In this document: positions 8,484-15,697 of the stretch, piece after piece | How positions within the stretch are numbered: the first letter of the stretch is position 1 | Layout: the number at the start of each line of letters is the position of its first letter | Assembly: GCF_002727065.1 (NCBI RefSeq) | Contig: NZ_PDVP01000002.1 | Span: forward strand, 434,001 to 498,000 | From: Zhengella mangrovi | GTDB taxonomy: Bacteria > Pseudomonadota > Alphaproteobacteria > Rhizobiales > Rhizobiaceae | Length of the DNA: 64,000 bases | Direction of reading: 5' to 3' | Program-made: the position numbers and the translations under genes | The notes under the pieces: model-generated | Seen by the model: the letters and a program-made list of their open reading frames with translations, nothing else | What the model was told of the DNA's origin: nothing | The model's database searches: none

Positions 8484-9125
8484 CTACCTGCTAACGATGA
8501 TGTCGTCAAGGCTGATGGTCGCCGACACCTTGCCGCCTAGCATGTCCACCAGCAGCGAAACCTGCTGTTTGGCGTCGTTGAACCGCTTCACCACGCCATG
8601 CGAGCCAGCCAGCCATCCAGCACTGATCTCGACGGTATCACCTGGCATCGGGATTCCGATAAGCTTTGCCTCGCGTTCGAAATCGCCTGACTTTTCACAG
8701 CGTTGCAGAACCGCGATCTCATCAGTCGGGATGGCAGTGGGAACGACGCCCTGGCTGATCCATCCGACGAGTTCGCCTGCGAGAATGGCACCTGCCCACG
8801 CCTCAGCACCAGGAACCAGCCTAACGAAAACGTATCCTGGCCAGAATGCCTTTTCCACAAGCTTGACCCCCTGACCCCGCTTCGGTGGCGTCCGTCTGCA
8901 TTCGACGGGAAGCCACGCCTCGATCTTCGCCGCCTTCATGCTGTCACGCGATTCGACTTCCCTGCCAGAAGGAACGCGCCCGATGAACCAGCGCGCCAGC
9001 TCCTCGAACCCAGGACGATCCTTGCGTGCCGCCTGTTTCATGCGAACCTCGGCCAGCATCCCCATCTGCTGGCGGATCCTGGTCGCGGCAAGTCGTGCCT
9101 CCTGCTCCTCAGTCAGAGCCTGCAT
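8484..9125 (-). CDS. NusG/RfaH-like transcription antitermination protein
   Basis: The product has 213 residues. The start ATG at 9125 has AGGAG seven bases upstream; longer in-frame starts lack this. After a helical N-terminal extension, the NGN-like domain shows IEAWLPVECRR, then KAFWPGYVFVRLVPG, the typical NusG core, and a C-terminal KOW-like region GDTVEISAGWLAGSHGVVKRF. NusG paralogs bind RNA polymerase and let it pass terminators. The gene lies just before the packaging genes and overlaps the replication gene by 17 bases, so it is well placed to control late transcription. Confidence 0.85.
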   Translation of the reverse strand: MQALTEEQEARLAATRIRQQMGMLAEVRMKQAARKDRPGFEELARWFIGRVPSGREVESRDSMKAAKIEAWLPVECRRTPPKRGQGVKLVEKAFWPGYVFVRLVPGAEAWAGAILAGELVGWISQGVVPTAIPTDEIAVLQRCEKSGDFEREAKLIGIPMPGDTVEISAGWLAGSHGVVKRFNDAKQQVSLLVDMLGGKVSATISLDDIIVSR

Positions 9126-10263
9126 GTCCACGCTCCTGCACCGCCCGTTCTTCGCCATCGCCGCCGCCTCCATGTTCCGCCTTTGCCTTCTCGACTTCCG
9201 CCACAAATGCCACCAGTGCCCGCTCAGCGGCCGGAGGATCGGCCCCGTCCATCTTCGGGAAATACGCCACCGACTGGTTCCCGAGCGGCGGGATCCACGT
9301 CCAGCCACGCGCCTCGAACAAGCGCTGCCACGCCTGCCACTTCGGCGACCCCTCGGTGACCGGTTCCATCGTCGGCTTGAGAGCAAACCAGATATCTCCG
9401 AACTTGTGCCCGCTGCGGACACGTGCCTTGCGATCGAGCGCTGCTATCCAGCTTTCCTTGCCACCTTCGACGAGCGCTGCCGTCCGCCATGCCGACCAGA
9501 CAGGGCCGAAGGCTGGAGCGTAGTCCTCCGGCATGCCTGTCACCGGCTTAGCCTCGACCTCGACGGCTTCGAACTTGCGATCCCGGAGGTAGACACCGAC
9601 AGCCACTGGTCGGCACTTCTGGCGCTTGCACTCAGCCAGGTAGGCGTCCCGGCGTTCTTCGGCGACAAGCCTGTCGGTTTCGCTCAGAGCAGCGAACTGG
9701 CGGACAGCCCATTCGGTCGAGGATCCGACCGATCCGGGCCAGACTTTGCCGTCCTTGCCCTGCTCCAAGCGCTTGACCCGTGCCTCAAGCTTCCGCCTGT
9801 TTTCGGTTTCCCCGTCCTCGTCAGCGCTTTCGCGCGCCTCTCTCTCTGTTACTGGTTCTATTACTGGTTCCCTTACAGGGTTAGTGTCCAGATTCTGGAC
9901 TCGGCTTTCGGCATTTTCCGGACACGGCTCCGGGTCATTTCCGGACACGGAGCCGTGTCCGGATTCTGGACACGGGTCATCAGCAAAACCGCTCTCGAAC
10001 TTGAAGCGGTAAATCGTCGACTTGGCGCGGTTCGTCCGTTCGTCACGGCGCTGCTCGCGCCGGATCAGTCCCACCTCTTCCAGCTTCAACAGTTGCTCGT
10101 TCAAAGAGGACCGCGACATCTCGCAATCGTGCGCCAGAGTGTCCTGGCTGGGAAAGCAGCCATGGTCCGGATGGTATCGGTCGCAGAGGTGCCACAGGAC
10201 GAGCTTCGTGGCCGGCTTCAGGCCGCGTTGCTGGATCGCCCAGTCGGTCGCTGCATGGCTCAT
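9109..10263 (-). CDS. helix-turn-helix replication-initiation-like protein
   Basis: The product has 384 residues. Residues 1-95 form a winged helix (PATKLVLWHLCDRYHPDHG, CEMSRSSLNEQLLKLEEVGL, a domain common in phage O-like replication proteins). Residues about 95-150 are a low-complexity linker rich in Pro, Glu and Ser, whose DNA carries palindromic iterons. A helical region and a conserved C-terminal half ending near WIPPLGNQSVAYFPKMDG follow. No helicase-loader motif is evident. As with lambda O, the origin may lie inside the gene. Confidence 0.7.
   Translation of the reverse strand: MSHAATDWAIQQRGLKPATKLVLWHLCDRYHPDHGCFPSQDTLAHDCEMSRSSLNEQLLKLEEVGLIRREQRRDERTNRAKSTIYRFKFESGFADDPCPESGHGSVSGNDPEPCPENAESRVQNLDTNPVREPVIEPVTEREARESADEDGETENRRKLEARVKRLEQGKDGKVWPGSVGSSTEWAVRQFAALSETDRLVAEERRDAYLAECKRQKCRPVAVGVYLRDRKFEAVEVEAKPVTGMPEDYAPAFGPVWSAWRTAALVEGGKESWIAALDRKARVRSGHKFGDIWFALKPTMEPVTEGSPKWQAWQRLFEARGWTWIPPLGNQSVAYFPKMDGADPPAAERALVAFVAEVEKAKAEHGGGGDGEERAVQERGHAGSD
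9849..9975. other. candidate phage replication origin with palindromic iterons
   Basis: Within the linker-coding part of the replication gene, CGGACACGG or CTGGACACGG-type repeats occur at 9918-9927, 9941-9950, 9953-9962 (inverted) and 9966-9975. Palindromes lie at 9886-9900 (GTCCAG-ATT-CTGGAC), 9941-9962 (two perfect 10-base arms) and 9953-9975 (8-base arms). Beside them are two direct repeats TTACTGGTTC (9849-9858 and 9861-9870) in a locally AT-richer stretch. This resembles the iteron plus AT-rich layout of lambdoid origins. Function is inferred. Confidence 0.5.
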
Positions 10264-10850
10264 TCTGCCGCCTCCAGGTGGTCATCTGTGGCGGCCTGGT
10301 CCGCGCGGCTGTCGCCCCATCCCGTCACGCCATACTCGCGCCACGCCTCGCACGGTTTGGCCGCCTTCAGCTTTGCCAGACCGGCCCGCCATGCCGCCTC
10401 GTCGATCGAAGCGTCAAGGCGATCCAGCGCCGCCGCGTTACCGCGCCAGACGCCTGCCGAGCGATGCGCCTGCAGGACAAGCGGACCAAGACGCCGCACG
10501 TGCTCTGCCGGCCCCTCGAACAGGTCCGCAGGCACCCGGTCGAAGATCGCGCGCAGGCAAGCCTTGACGGCAGCCATGTCCGGCAGGAGCAACTTGCCCG
10601 GCGTGATCAGCAGGCCGGAATTTTCATGCGACAAGCGAAAGCCGCTCCGGATCACCTGGTCCGGTCGCGGGCCGCGCTGTTCCCACTCCTCCAGCCGCCA
10701 GCGACGTTCCGCCTCGGCCGTTGCGACCTCGTCGTCCAACTGGTGCTCCGTGACGCCGATCCCCCGGCAGACATGGCCACGGATCCGCACCAGTCCCTTC
10801 TCGGAATCGCGGATCGGAACGATCGCCGATCGAAGAGCAAGTTCAGCCAT
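10260..10850 (-). CDS. phage protein of unknown function
   Basis: The product has 196 residues from MAELALRS; its start overlaps the preceding gene's stop by eight bases and its stop overlaps the replication gene's start. The sequence is mixed, with an Arg/Glu-rich helix (EVATAEAERRWRLEEWEQ) and a helical C-terminal half. I recognise no motif. Its place directly upstream of the replication gene suggests an early or replication role. Confidence 0.65.
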   Translation of the reverse strand: MAELALRSAIVPIRDSEKGLVRIRGHVCRGIGVTEHQLDDEVATAEAERRWRLEEWEQRGPRPDQVIRSGFRLSHENSGLLITPGKLLLPDMAAVKACLRAIFDRVPADLFEGPAEHVRRLGPLVLQAHRSAGVWRGNAAALDRLDASIDEAAWRAGLAKLKAAKPCEAWREYGVTGWGDSRADQAATDDHLEAAE

Positions 10851-11130
10851 CGTCACGCACCCCCTGCTCGACAAACCCCAGGAGGGTCGTGTTCGCTGCC
10901 TCGTATTCCGTGCAAGGCACCATCCCGCGATGACGCCGCCGTCCCAGCATGGTCCGGATGGCGTTCAGGTACTCGACGCCTGGCGAAAACCCTGTTTTCT
11001 CGCAGGCATGCCCGAAGGCGCTGCAGTATTTCATCAGCACCGCAACCGGAGCAGCAACAAGCACCCCTGCCCGTTCCGGATGCGTCTCCGCTTCGAGGAA
11101 AAGGCGCACCCATTCGTTCATCTCATTCAT
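10843..11130 (-). CDS. small phage protein of unknown function
   Basis: The product has 95 residues, mostly helical, starting MNEMNEWVRLFLEAETHPERAG. It has no recognisable motif. It is embedded in the early operon with ATGA overlap to the gene before it. An alternative start at the second Met would shorten it by three residues. Confidence 0.62.
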   Translation of the reverse strand: MNEMNEWVRLFLEAETHPERAGVLVAAPVAVLMKYCSAFGHACEKTGFSPGVEYLNAIRTMLGRRRHRGMVPCTEYEAANTTLLGFVEQGVRDDG

Positions 11131-11459
11131 CCCGCATCCCCCGCCGTTTCACGGGCAACACACGCTGTAACAGCCTGATTCCGCTTCAATCTCTCGACAA
11201 TGTCGCCGACCTTCCCGGCTGGCTTTTCCGGTTGGCCTGGCCGCATGTAGAAGGCTTCGAACGGCCCGATTCCGAGCGCCTTGCAGATCGCCAGGTAAGA
11301 GGAGACCGACAGCCGCTTGCCGTTGGTCGCCCGGCTCAGCATCCCGGCGTTCAGACCGGAGGAGCGGGCCGCGGCATCGCGCAGCGACGTGTCGCCAAGC
11401 GCCGCCAGCACCATCCGCGAGAACTTGACGAAATCGACCTCGGCGACCAAGTCAGCCAT
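11127..11459 (-). CDS. helix-turn-helix DNA-binding protein
   Basis: The product has 110 residues from MADLVAEVDFVKFSRMVL. The segment LRDAAARSSGLNAGMLSRATNGKRLSVSSYLAICKALG (residues about 25-65) has the five-helix look of XRE-type repressor folds, with the recognition helix around GMLSRATNG. A C-terminal tail follows. It overlaps both neighbours by a few bases. It may be an auxiliary early regulator; the operator is unknown. Confidence 0.7.
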   Translation of the reverse strand: MADLVAEVDFVKFSRMVLAALGDTSLRDAAARSSGLNAGMLSRATNGKRLSVSSYLAICKALGIGPFEAFYMRPGQPEKPAGKVGDIVERLKRNQAVTACVARETAGDAG

Positions 11460-11709
11460 TGCTCGGCCCTCCGTCCTCCGCGACGTCGTGGCCGAGCGCG
11501 CGCCAGATCCGCGCGTGTTCGCCTGCAGGCACAGACCGGCCCGACATGGCCGCCTCGACCTGACGGCGCTTGACCCTGGCAACGCGGGCCGTTTCTCCCG
11601 CGATCTGTCCGCGTGCTTTTCGGATCGGAACACCGGCAAGGTCCGCGCGCAGAAACGCCCGTGCCTGCAGGAAGAACCGAAGCATGGCCGGAGAGTAATC
11701 GCGCGTCAT
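11452..11709 (-). CDS. small DNA-binding-like phage protein
   Basis: The product has 85 residues. The start at 11709 overlaps the methyltransferase stop (ATGA). It is Arg-rich with a helix-turn-helix-like stretch (ETARVARVKRRQVEAAMSGRSVPAGEHARIWRALG, residues about 38-72) resembling Cro/YdaS-like folds. Function unknown; it and its downstream neighbour make a pair of tiny HTH proteins. Confidence 0.62.
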   Translation of the reverse strand: MTRDYSPAMLRFFLQARAFLRADLAGVPIRKARGQIAGETARVARVKRRQVEAAMSGRSVPAGEHARIWRALGHDVAEDGGPSNG

Positions 11710-12830
11710 CGCCATCCTCCGGCCGGCTCCCAGTCCTCGAAATCCTTCCAGTCGACGCGATCGACGGTCGTCGTGTCGCCGTATGGCTTCTCGTCGTCGC
11801 CCGTCGCCTCCCAGACGAACCAGGCCGTGTTCATGCGGCTGTTGGCGATCGGACCGTCCCAGCCGTCGCGGTGCATCATTGGCAGGCGCCGCGGGAAGAC
11901 GATGACCCGCCGCGGCTTCCATTCATCCATGTAGAAATTGCGGGCCGGATCCTCGAACCCGGCCAGCACGTTCAGGTTCAACAGCAGGGCCATCTTGCGC
12001 GGCTTGTGGACGCGCAGCGCCCGCGCGATGAACGCGTTCATGTCGGCGCCGTATGGCGGATTGGTGATGATCTGGTCCGGCGTGCCGTCGAGCGGGTAAG
12101 CGGTCAGGAAGTCGCAGACCCGCTGCACTTCGCCATCCCTTGTCGCCGTTGACCGGTCGACCAGATCCCACAGATCGACCTCGTGGCCTGCCGCCTCCAG
12201 GATGCCGGAGATCGCGCCACGGCCACAGGCCGGTTCAAGAACAGCCCGGTCGAACCGCTCCAGCGCCAGCAGCGTCAGGACGGCCTCGCGTGGCGTCTCA
12301 TAGAGGTTATGCCCGCGTTCCTGCGCTGTCGCCGTCGACGTCCCGACAGCCGCGCGCAGGTTCGCCTTCGTCGGCTCCAGACCCTGGGCAAGCCGCGCCG
12401 CGATCGCACGTTCGGCGATACCCGGCGTCTTGCGCTCGGCATCCCGAAGCTTGCGCGCCTCGTGGATTTCCTTGTGTGTCAGGCCCGCCTCTTCGACCGT
12501 AAAAGTCTTCCCTTCGGGAAGATTTTTCGGCCGGCCCTTCGATGCCTTCCCATCGGCTTGCGCCGCGTCATATTCATCGGCAAGCCGGATCTTCGCGCGG
12601 GTCTCGATCAGCAGTGCATCGCCCTGCAGCTGGTGCGCCTTGCGGACCAGCATTTCAGCAGCTCCAAACCGCTCGGCATATTGCGCCGCCGTCTTCGCCT
12701 GGTCATATGCGACCCCGGCGATCAGCTTCGCCGCTATCAGGTCGCCGTCGTCGAAGAGCGCACGGGCCCGCTCGATCGTCGCAACGAGGTCGGACGCATC
12801 GACCTGCCCCGGTCCGGTGACAGCGTTCAT
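11706..12830 (-). CDS. phage N6-adenine DNA methyltransferase with HTH N-terminus
   Basis: The product has 374 residues. The N-terminal half is helical and includes a ParB/HTH-like stretch with KASKGRPKNLPEGKTFTVEE and TPGIAERAIAARLAQG. The C-terminal half is a SAM methyltransferase: motif I LEPACGRGAI from residue 198 and catalytic NPPY at 257-260. The NPPY form points to an amino-methyltransferase acting on adenine (or N4-cytosine). No restriction partner is visible, so it is an orphan enzyme; target sequence unknown. Self-protection or regulation is likely. Confidence 0.85.
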   Translation of the reverse strand: MNAVTGPGQVDASDLVATIERARALFDDGDLIAAKLIAGVAYDQAKTAAQYAERFGAAEMLVRKAHQLQGDALLIETRAKIRLADEYDAAQADGKASKGRPKNLPEGKTFTVEEAGLTHKEIHEARKLRDAERKTPGIAERAIAARLAQGLEPTKANLRAAVGTSTATAQERGHNLYETPREAVLTLLALERFDRAVLEPACGRGAISGILEAAGHEVDLWDLVDRSTATRDGEVQRVCDFLTAYPLDGTPDQIITNPPYGADMNAFIARALRVHKPRKMALLLNLNVLAGFEDPARNFYMDEWKPRRVIVFPRRLPMMHRDGWDGPIANSRMNTAWFVWEATGDDEKPYGDTTTVDRVDWKDFEDWEPAGGWR

Positions 12831-13330
12831 GCAGCCCTCCCCGCGACCATGGCCGCCACGATGTCACCCGTCAGCGCAGACGCCGCCCACTTGCCAAAAT
12901 CAGTCAGCCGGTAAAGCCCAGCCGCGCCGCGCTTGCAGCCAACCTCGACGCATTCGATCAGCCCTTCGCGGATCAATGCCGTGAACACGCCGCTGGCGTG
13001 ATGGACGTCGGCGCCGACCTGTCGCGCAATCGCCGCGCCTGAGATACGCACAGGATGGCCGTCGTTCGTCGTCGCGATCACGTAAAGCCCGGCCGCCTGC
13101 ATCGGCGTCAGCGACAAGCCCATCCAGGCGACAGCCGGTTCGGCCAGGTCGGCCACGGCTTCACCGTCGAGGAGATTGTCCAGAAGCACAGGTTCGCTGG
13201 CGATGACGGTCAGCAGCGCCGCCGCAAGTGCGCGCGGATCGTCGCCTCGCCTCTTTGCCGCCGCGCGAATGGATGCTGCCGTTTGCGGCCCCAATGCAAG
13301 GGCCATGGCGGATAGCGGTTGCCCAGTCAT
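12827..13330 (-). CDS. phage protein with winged-helix-like C-terminus
   Basis: The product has 167 residues. The N-terminal part is Ala-rich helical; the C-terminal part (about residues 75-150) reads MQAAGLYVIATTNDGHPVRI, ARQVGADVHHASGVFTALIREGLIECVEVG, a MarR/winged-helix pattern. It overlaps the methyltransferase gene and the GcrA-like gene at ATGA-type junctions. A DNA-binding role is inferred from fold pattern only. Confidence 0.66.
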   Translation of the reverse strand: MTGQPLSAMALALGPQTAASIRAAAKRRGDDPRALAAALLTVIASEPVLLDNLLDGEAVADLAEPAVAWMGLSLTPMQAAGLYVIATTNDGHPVRISGAAIARQVGADVHHASGVFTALIREGLIECVEVGCKRGAAGLYRLTDFGKWAASALTGDIVAAMVAGRAA

Positions 13331-14022
13331 TCAGCCGCCTCCGCGAACCGGCCGGCCTCGCGCTTCAGCACCTGGTCGGCCCGGCGCTCCGAGAGCGTCC
13401 CGATGCCTCGCGACAGCCGCACATGGAACCGGCAATAGCGAGTGAACTGCTCGTCACCCGCCCGTGGCGCGCCACAGACCCGCATCGACGAGCCGGACGC
13501 GGTCCCGACAGGATCGCAGGAAAACAGGCACCGATCCCGATCGACAGCATCCAGGAACCCTGTCGGCTCCGCGTTGTCCGGCATTTGCGGAACGTGCGAT
13601 GCAGCCTCTGTGCCACCGAACTCTGCCACCTCGACATCCCGGCGCCGCTTGGCGATCACGGCAGCGTTCGACTGTCTGGCAGGGAACTTGTCGCGATTGC
13701 GAACGGCGATGGCCGTCACGGCCTGACGGGACAGGCCAAGCGTCTTGGCGATCTCGGCAGCGGTCGCGCCGCCACCCCACAGATCGGCAGCACGGCGGAT
13801 CGTCGCCTGCTCGTGCCACTTTGGATGCGCCGGCTTTTCCTTGCGAGGCGTGACGGAGTTAGAGCGCTTTGGGAACTTGTCCCGGCGCCGCGAAATCATC
13901 CTGGAAATCGTGCCGTGCTTCCGGCCACTGGCCGCGCACAGCTTGGCAATGCCTTCACCGCTGGCCCAGAGCCTTGCCAGCCTGTCGATCTCGGCTTCGG
14001 AGAACGGTTCGCCGCGCATCAC
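13327..14022 (-). CDS. GcrA-like cell cycle regulator homolog
   Basis: The product has 231 residues. It has two homeodomain-like helix-turn-helix units, FSEAEIDRLARLWASGEGI (residues 7-25 onward) and a second around TAAEIAKTLGLSRQAV (87-102). A C-terminal Cys/His block has Cys165, Cys169, Cys183 in CGAPR, Cys197 and His200, like the C-terminus of GcrA. In Alphaproteobacteria GcrA binds sigma-70 and responds to GANTC methylation. Host GcrA has one HTH, so the doubled HTH is unusual. This copy could redirect host transcription to the phage cycle. Confidence 0.75.
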   Translation of the reverse strand: MMRGEPFSEAEIDRLARLWASGEGIAKLCAASGRKHGTISRMISRRRDKFPKRSNSVTPRKEKPAHPKWHEQATIRRAADLWGGGATAAEIAKTLGLSRQAVTAIAVRNRDKFPARQSNAAVIAKRRRDVEVAEFGGTEAASHVPQMPDNAEPTGFLDAVDRDRCLFSCDPVGTASGSSMRVCGAPRAGDEQFTRYCRFHVRLSRGIGTLSERRADQVLKREAGRFAEAAE

Positions 14023-14037
14023 TCACCCCCGTACATC

Positions 14038-14382
14038 TCAGGAGCGATCCAGTCGGCCAGCCTCCCGGCCCGATCGGCGATTGTCTTCGCCACGGCCAGC
14101 CGCCATGTAAGCGGCAATAATCGCCTCCAGCCGTTCGACGCGCTCTGCGAGGTCGTCCCGTGCTCTCCTCGCCTCTCGCAGCGCGGATTTCTCGATTGCA
14201 TGCTCCAGCTCCCGCATCTCGCGCGCATCGATCCTGCGCGCTTCGCCGTACCAAATGGATTTCGTTCGTGTGACACCCCAGCCGAGCCGTCGCGCCGTGA
14301 CCCGTATCCAGTCCTGAACGGACCGGTGTTCGCGTGGTGTCACCTGGCGGATGCGTTCCGCCGCGTAGGCCGCATCAGACAT
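14038..14382 (-). CDS. small phage protein with C-terminal coiled coil
   Basis: The product has 114 residues from MSDAAYAAERIRQV, which has GGAG nine bases upstream; an in-frame ATG at 14412 would add ten residues. The middle reads VQDWIRVTARRLGWGVTRTKSIWYGEARRI and a charged helix follows (LEHAIEKSALREARRARDDLAERVERLEAII). It resembles small phage proteins of unknown function often annotated as hypothetical. A DNA-binding or adaptor role is possible. Confidence 0.65.
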   Translation of the reverse strand: MSDAAYAAERIRQVTPREHRSVQDWIRVTARRLGWGVTRTKSIWYGEARRIDAREMRELEHAIEKSALREARRARDDLAERVERLEAIIAAYMAAGRGEDNRRSGREAGRLDRS

Positions 14383-14641
14383 TTCTGAGTTCTCCGAAGA
14401 CTTTTCGGACATCTACGAATTCCCCCGTGCTTTCATCGCTCTTGTCAGAGAGCGCATCCAGGAATTCACCGGCGGCTACCGGTGATCCGGTTCGTGATGA
14501 AAGAAAGGGAATCTTGAATCTATTTGCACACCTGCGACGGAACGGAACTCGCCCCTCTACAGCATCCGCCGCAATACGATCGGCCGCCATGCGCTCCAGC
14601 ATGGCCCCGGCCGTCATGAATGAAACGTAGGGAAACATCAC
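14375..14641 (-). CDS. small phage protein of unknown function
   Basis: The product has 88 residues, starting MMFPYVSFMTAG. It has no recognised motif. It sits in the overlapping leftward early operon: its start overlaps the previous stop as ATGA and its end overlaps the next gene. Codon pattern fits the neighbours, but confidence rests on position. Confidence 0.5.
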   Translation of the reverse strand: MMFPYVSFMTAGAMLERMAADRIAADAVEGRVPFRRRCANRFKIPFLSSRTGSPVAAGEFLDALSDKSDESTGEFVDVRKVFGELRNV

Positions 14642-14856
14642 AGCGACACCGCTGCATCAAGGAAGGTGGCGGCCCGCGCCAGACAGGCCGCTGCCGCATA
14701 AGCTAACAGAACGACGAGCAACCCAGCCTCCAGGATCACGCGTGGCGCACGCCATCCCGCCGCACGGACCGAGGAGATGATCATCCAGATCATGAGACAT
14801 GCTGCAGCGGCACCGCCGAGCGAAAACAAAGCATCGAAGACGATGAACAGCCGCAT
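14638..14856 (-). CDS. small two-helix membrane protein
   Basis: The product has 72 residues from MRLFIVFDALFSLGG. Two hydrophobic helices (about residues 8-30 and 42-66) are separated by a short basic loop RAAGWRAPR. No motif identifies it. Small phage membrane proteins in early operons include exclusion and lysis-timing proteins, but nothing here shows which. Confidence 0.6.
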   Translation of the reverse strand: MRLFIVFDALFSLGGAAAACLMIWMIISSVRAAGWRAPRVILEAGLLVVLLAYAAAACLARAATFLDAAVSL

Positions 14857-14860
14857 AGCG

Positions 14861-15376
14861 TCACCCTTTGCTCTTGGCAAAATCCGCACAGGCTCGCGCC
14901 AGCTGGCGTAAGCCAATGTTCACAGCCCGCTCGTGCAAAAGGTGCAAAGACAGGTCGTCAGACCCGGCTATGCCGTCATACAAAGCGACCCATCGCGCCA
15001 AGACCACAAAGGGTTGCGGCAGCCGAGCACATGCATATTCGACAGAAAGAACGGGACGGGCGAGAGACGTTGGATGAGGCCCGTCCCCGCCCGCCCCGAC
15101 GACAGCAGCGGCCCGGTCCCTTTTCAGGTCCGCTGCAACTGCTGCTGGAACCGCGTCTCTTGCCCCTTCAGATGCGGGATTCGGAACAACAATGTCGAAA
15201 CTGCGGGAAATTTCGCATAGCGCCACCTCGACGAGTTCAATCGAGACCCGGCGGCCCCCATCAAGAATAGCCTTGTCGACAACACGAAAGACTCGACCAG
15301 AGGGTTCACCAAGGAAAACACCGCTGCCGAGCGCCGCCAGTATCAACCGATCAGCGCTATCGTCGAAGGGCTTCAT
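14861..15376 (-). CDS. phage protein of unknown function
   Basis: The product has 171 residues, starting MKPFDDSADRLILAALGSG, with a C-terminal helical region. The first part (GEPSGRVFRVVDKAILDGGRRVSI) is predicted alpha/beta. No family is recognised. It overlaps the Cro-like gene by four bases, so it is co-translated with the switch gene and probably expressed early. Confidence 0.65.
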   Translation of the reverse strand: MKPFDDSADRLILAALGSGVFLGEPSGRVFRVVDKAILDGGRRVSIELVEVALCEISRSFDIVVPNPASEGARDAVPAAVAADLKRDRAAAVVGAGGDGPHPTSLARPVLSVEYACARLPQPFVVLARWVALYDGIAGSDDLSLHLLHERAVNIGLRQLARACADFAKSKG

Positions 15377-15603
15377 TCGGCTGCCTCAACATTTGGAAGG
15401 AAGTCATCAGCCGAAAGAGCTACGCCCATCTCTTTTGCGGCCATCAAAAGGGTTGGGATGTGCTTCATCGGTATCGAGCCGCCGGTGCCCCCGGACTGCT
15501 TCGGTCGACACCAATTCGACACTCGCGTTCTGTGAACGCGCGCTATGCGCGCCACTTTTGTCGGCCCTCCGAGCATCTCAATAATGGTTCGTGCTGGTTC
15601 CAT
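15373..15603 (-). CDS. Cro-like helix-turn-helix regulator
   Basis: The product has 76 residues. MEPARTIIEMLGGPTKVARIARVHRTRVSNWCRPKQSGGTGGSIPMKH (residues 1-48) shows a Cro-type HTH with recognition helix around RTRVSNW, like small carph-isopro/Cro regulators. It is the first gene of the leftward early operon and diverges from the CI-like gene. No Shine-Dalgarno precedes the ATG, and the promoter's -10 ends eight bases upstream, so the message is probably leaderless. Confidence 0.78.
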   Translation of the reverse strand: MEPARTIIEMLGGPTKVARIARVHRTRVSNWCRPKQSGGTGGSIPMKHIPTLLMAAKEMGVALSADDFLPNVEAAE

Positions 15604-15697
15604 GCATCACAATGTAGCGATTTTCGAAACATCGGCAAGCTCATTTGTAGCGAAATGAGAAAAAGACGCAGCTAGAAAGACCCGCTATCGATCAATC
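15604..15697. promoter_or_regulatory. cro/cI divergent promoter-operator region
   Basis: For cro (minus strand) a -35 TTGCCG at 15638-15633 and -10 TACATT at 15616-15611 are spaced 16 bases, placing the start point at about the cro ATG. A 21-base near-palindrome at 15612-15632 containing GTAGCG covers that spacer. A second element at 15640-15659 has perfect arms CTCATTT/AAATGAG around GTAGCG. These are good candidates for CI and Cro operators. The cI promoter itself is less clear. Confidence 0.68.

Noticed and set aside
8483-8488. CGCTAC at the end of the NusG-like gene as a further repressor operator
   Set aside because: It lies inside coding sequence without a promoter or palindrome, so chance is the simpler explanation.
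8938-11178. 746-codon plus-strand frame across the phage early genes
   Set aside because: It lies opposite overlapping genes with recognised NusG-like and HTH domains; it is a shadow.
14019-14276. 85-codon minus-strand frame next to the GcrA-like gene
   Set aside because: The frame 14038-14382 fits better, with a ribosome site and coiled-coil pattern; the 85-codon frame is mostly inside it.
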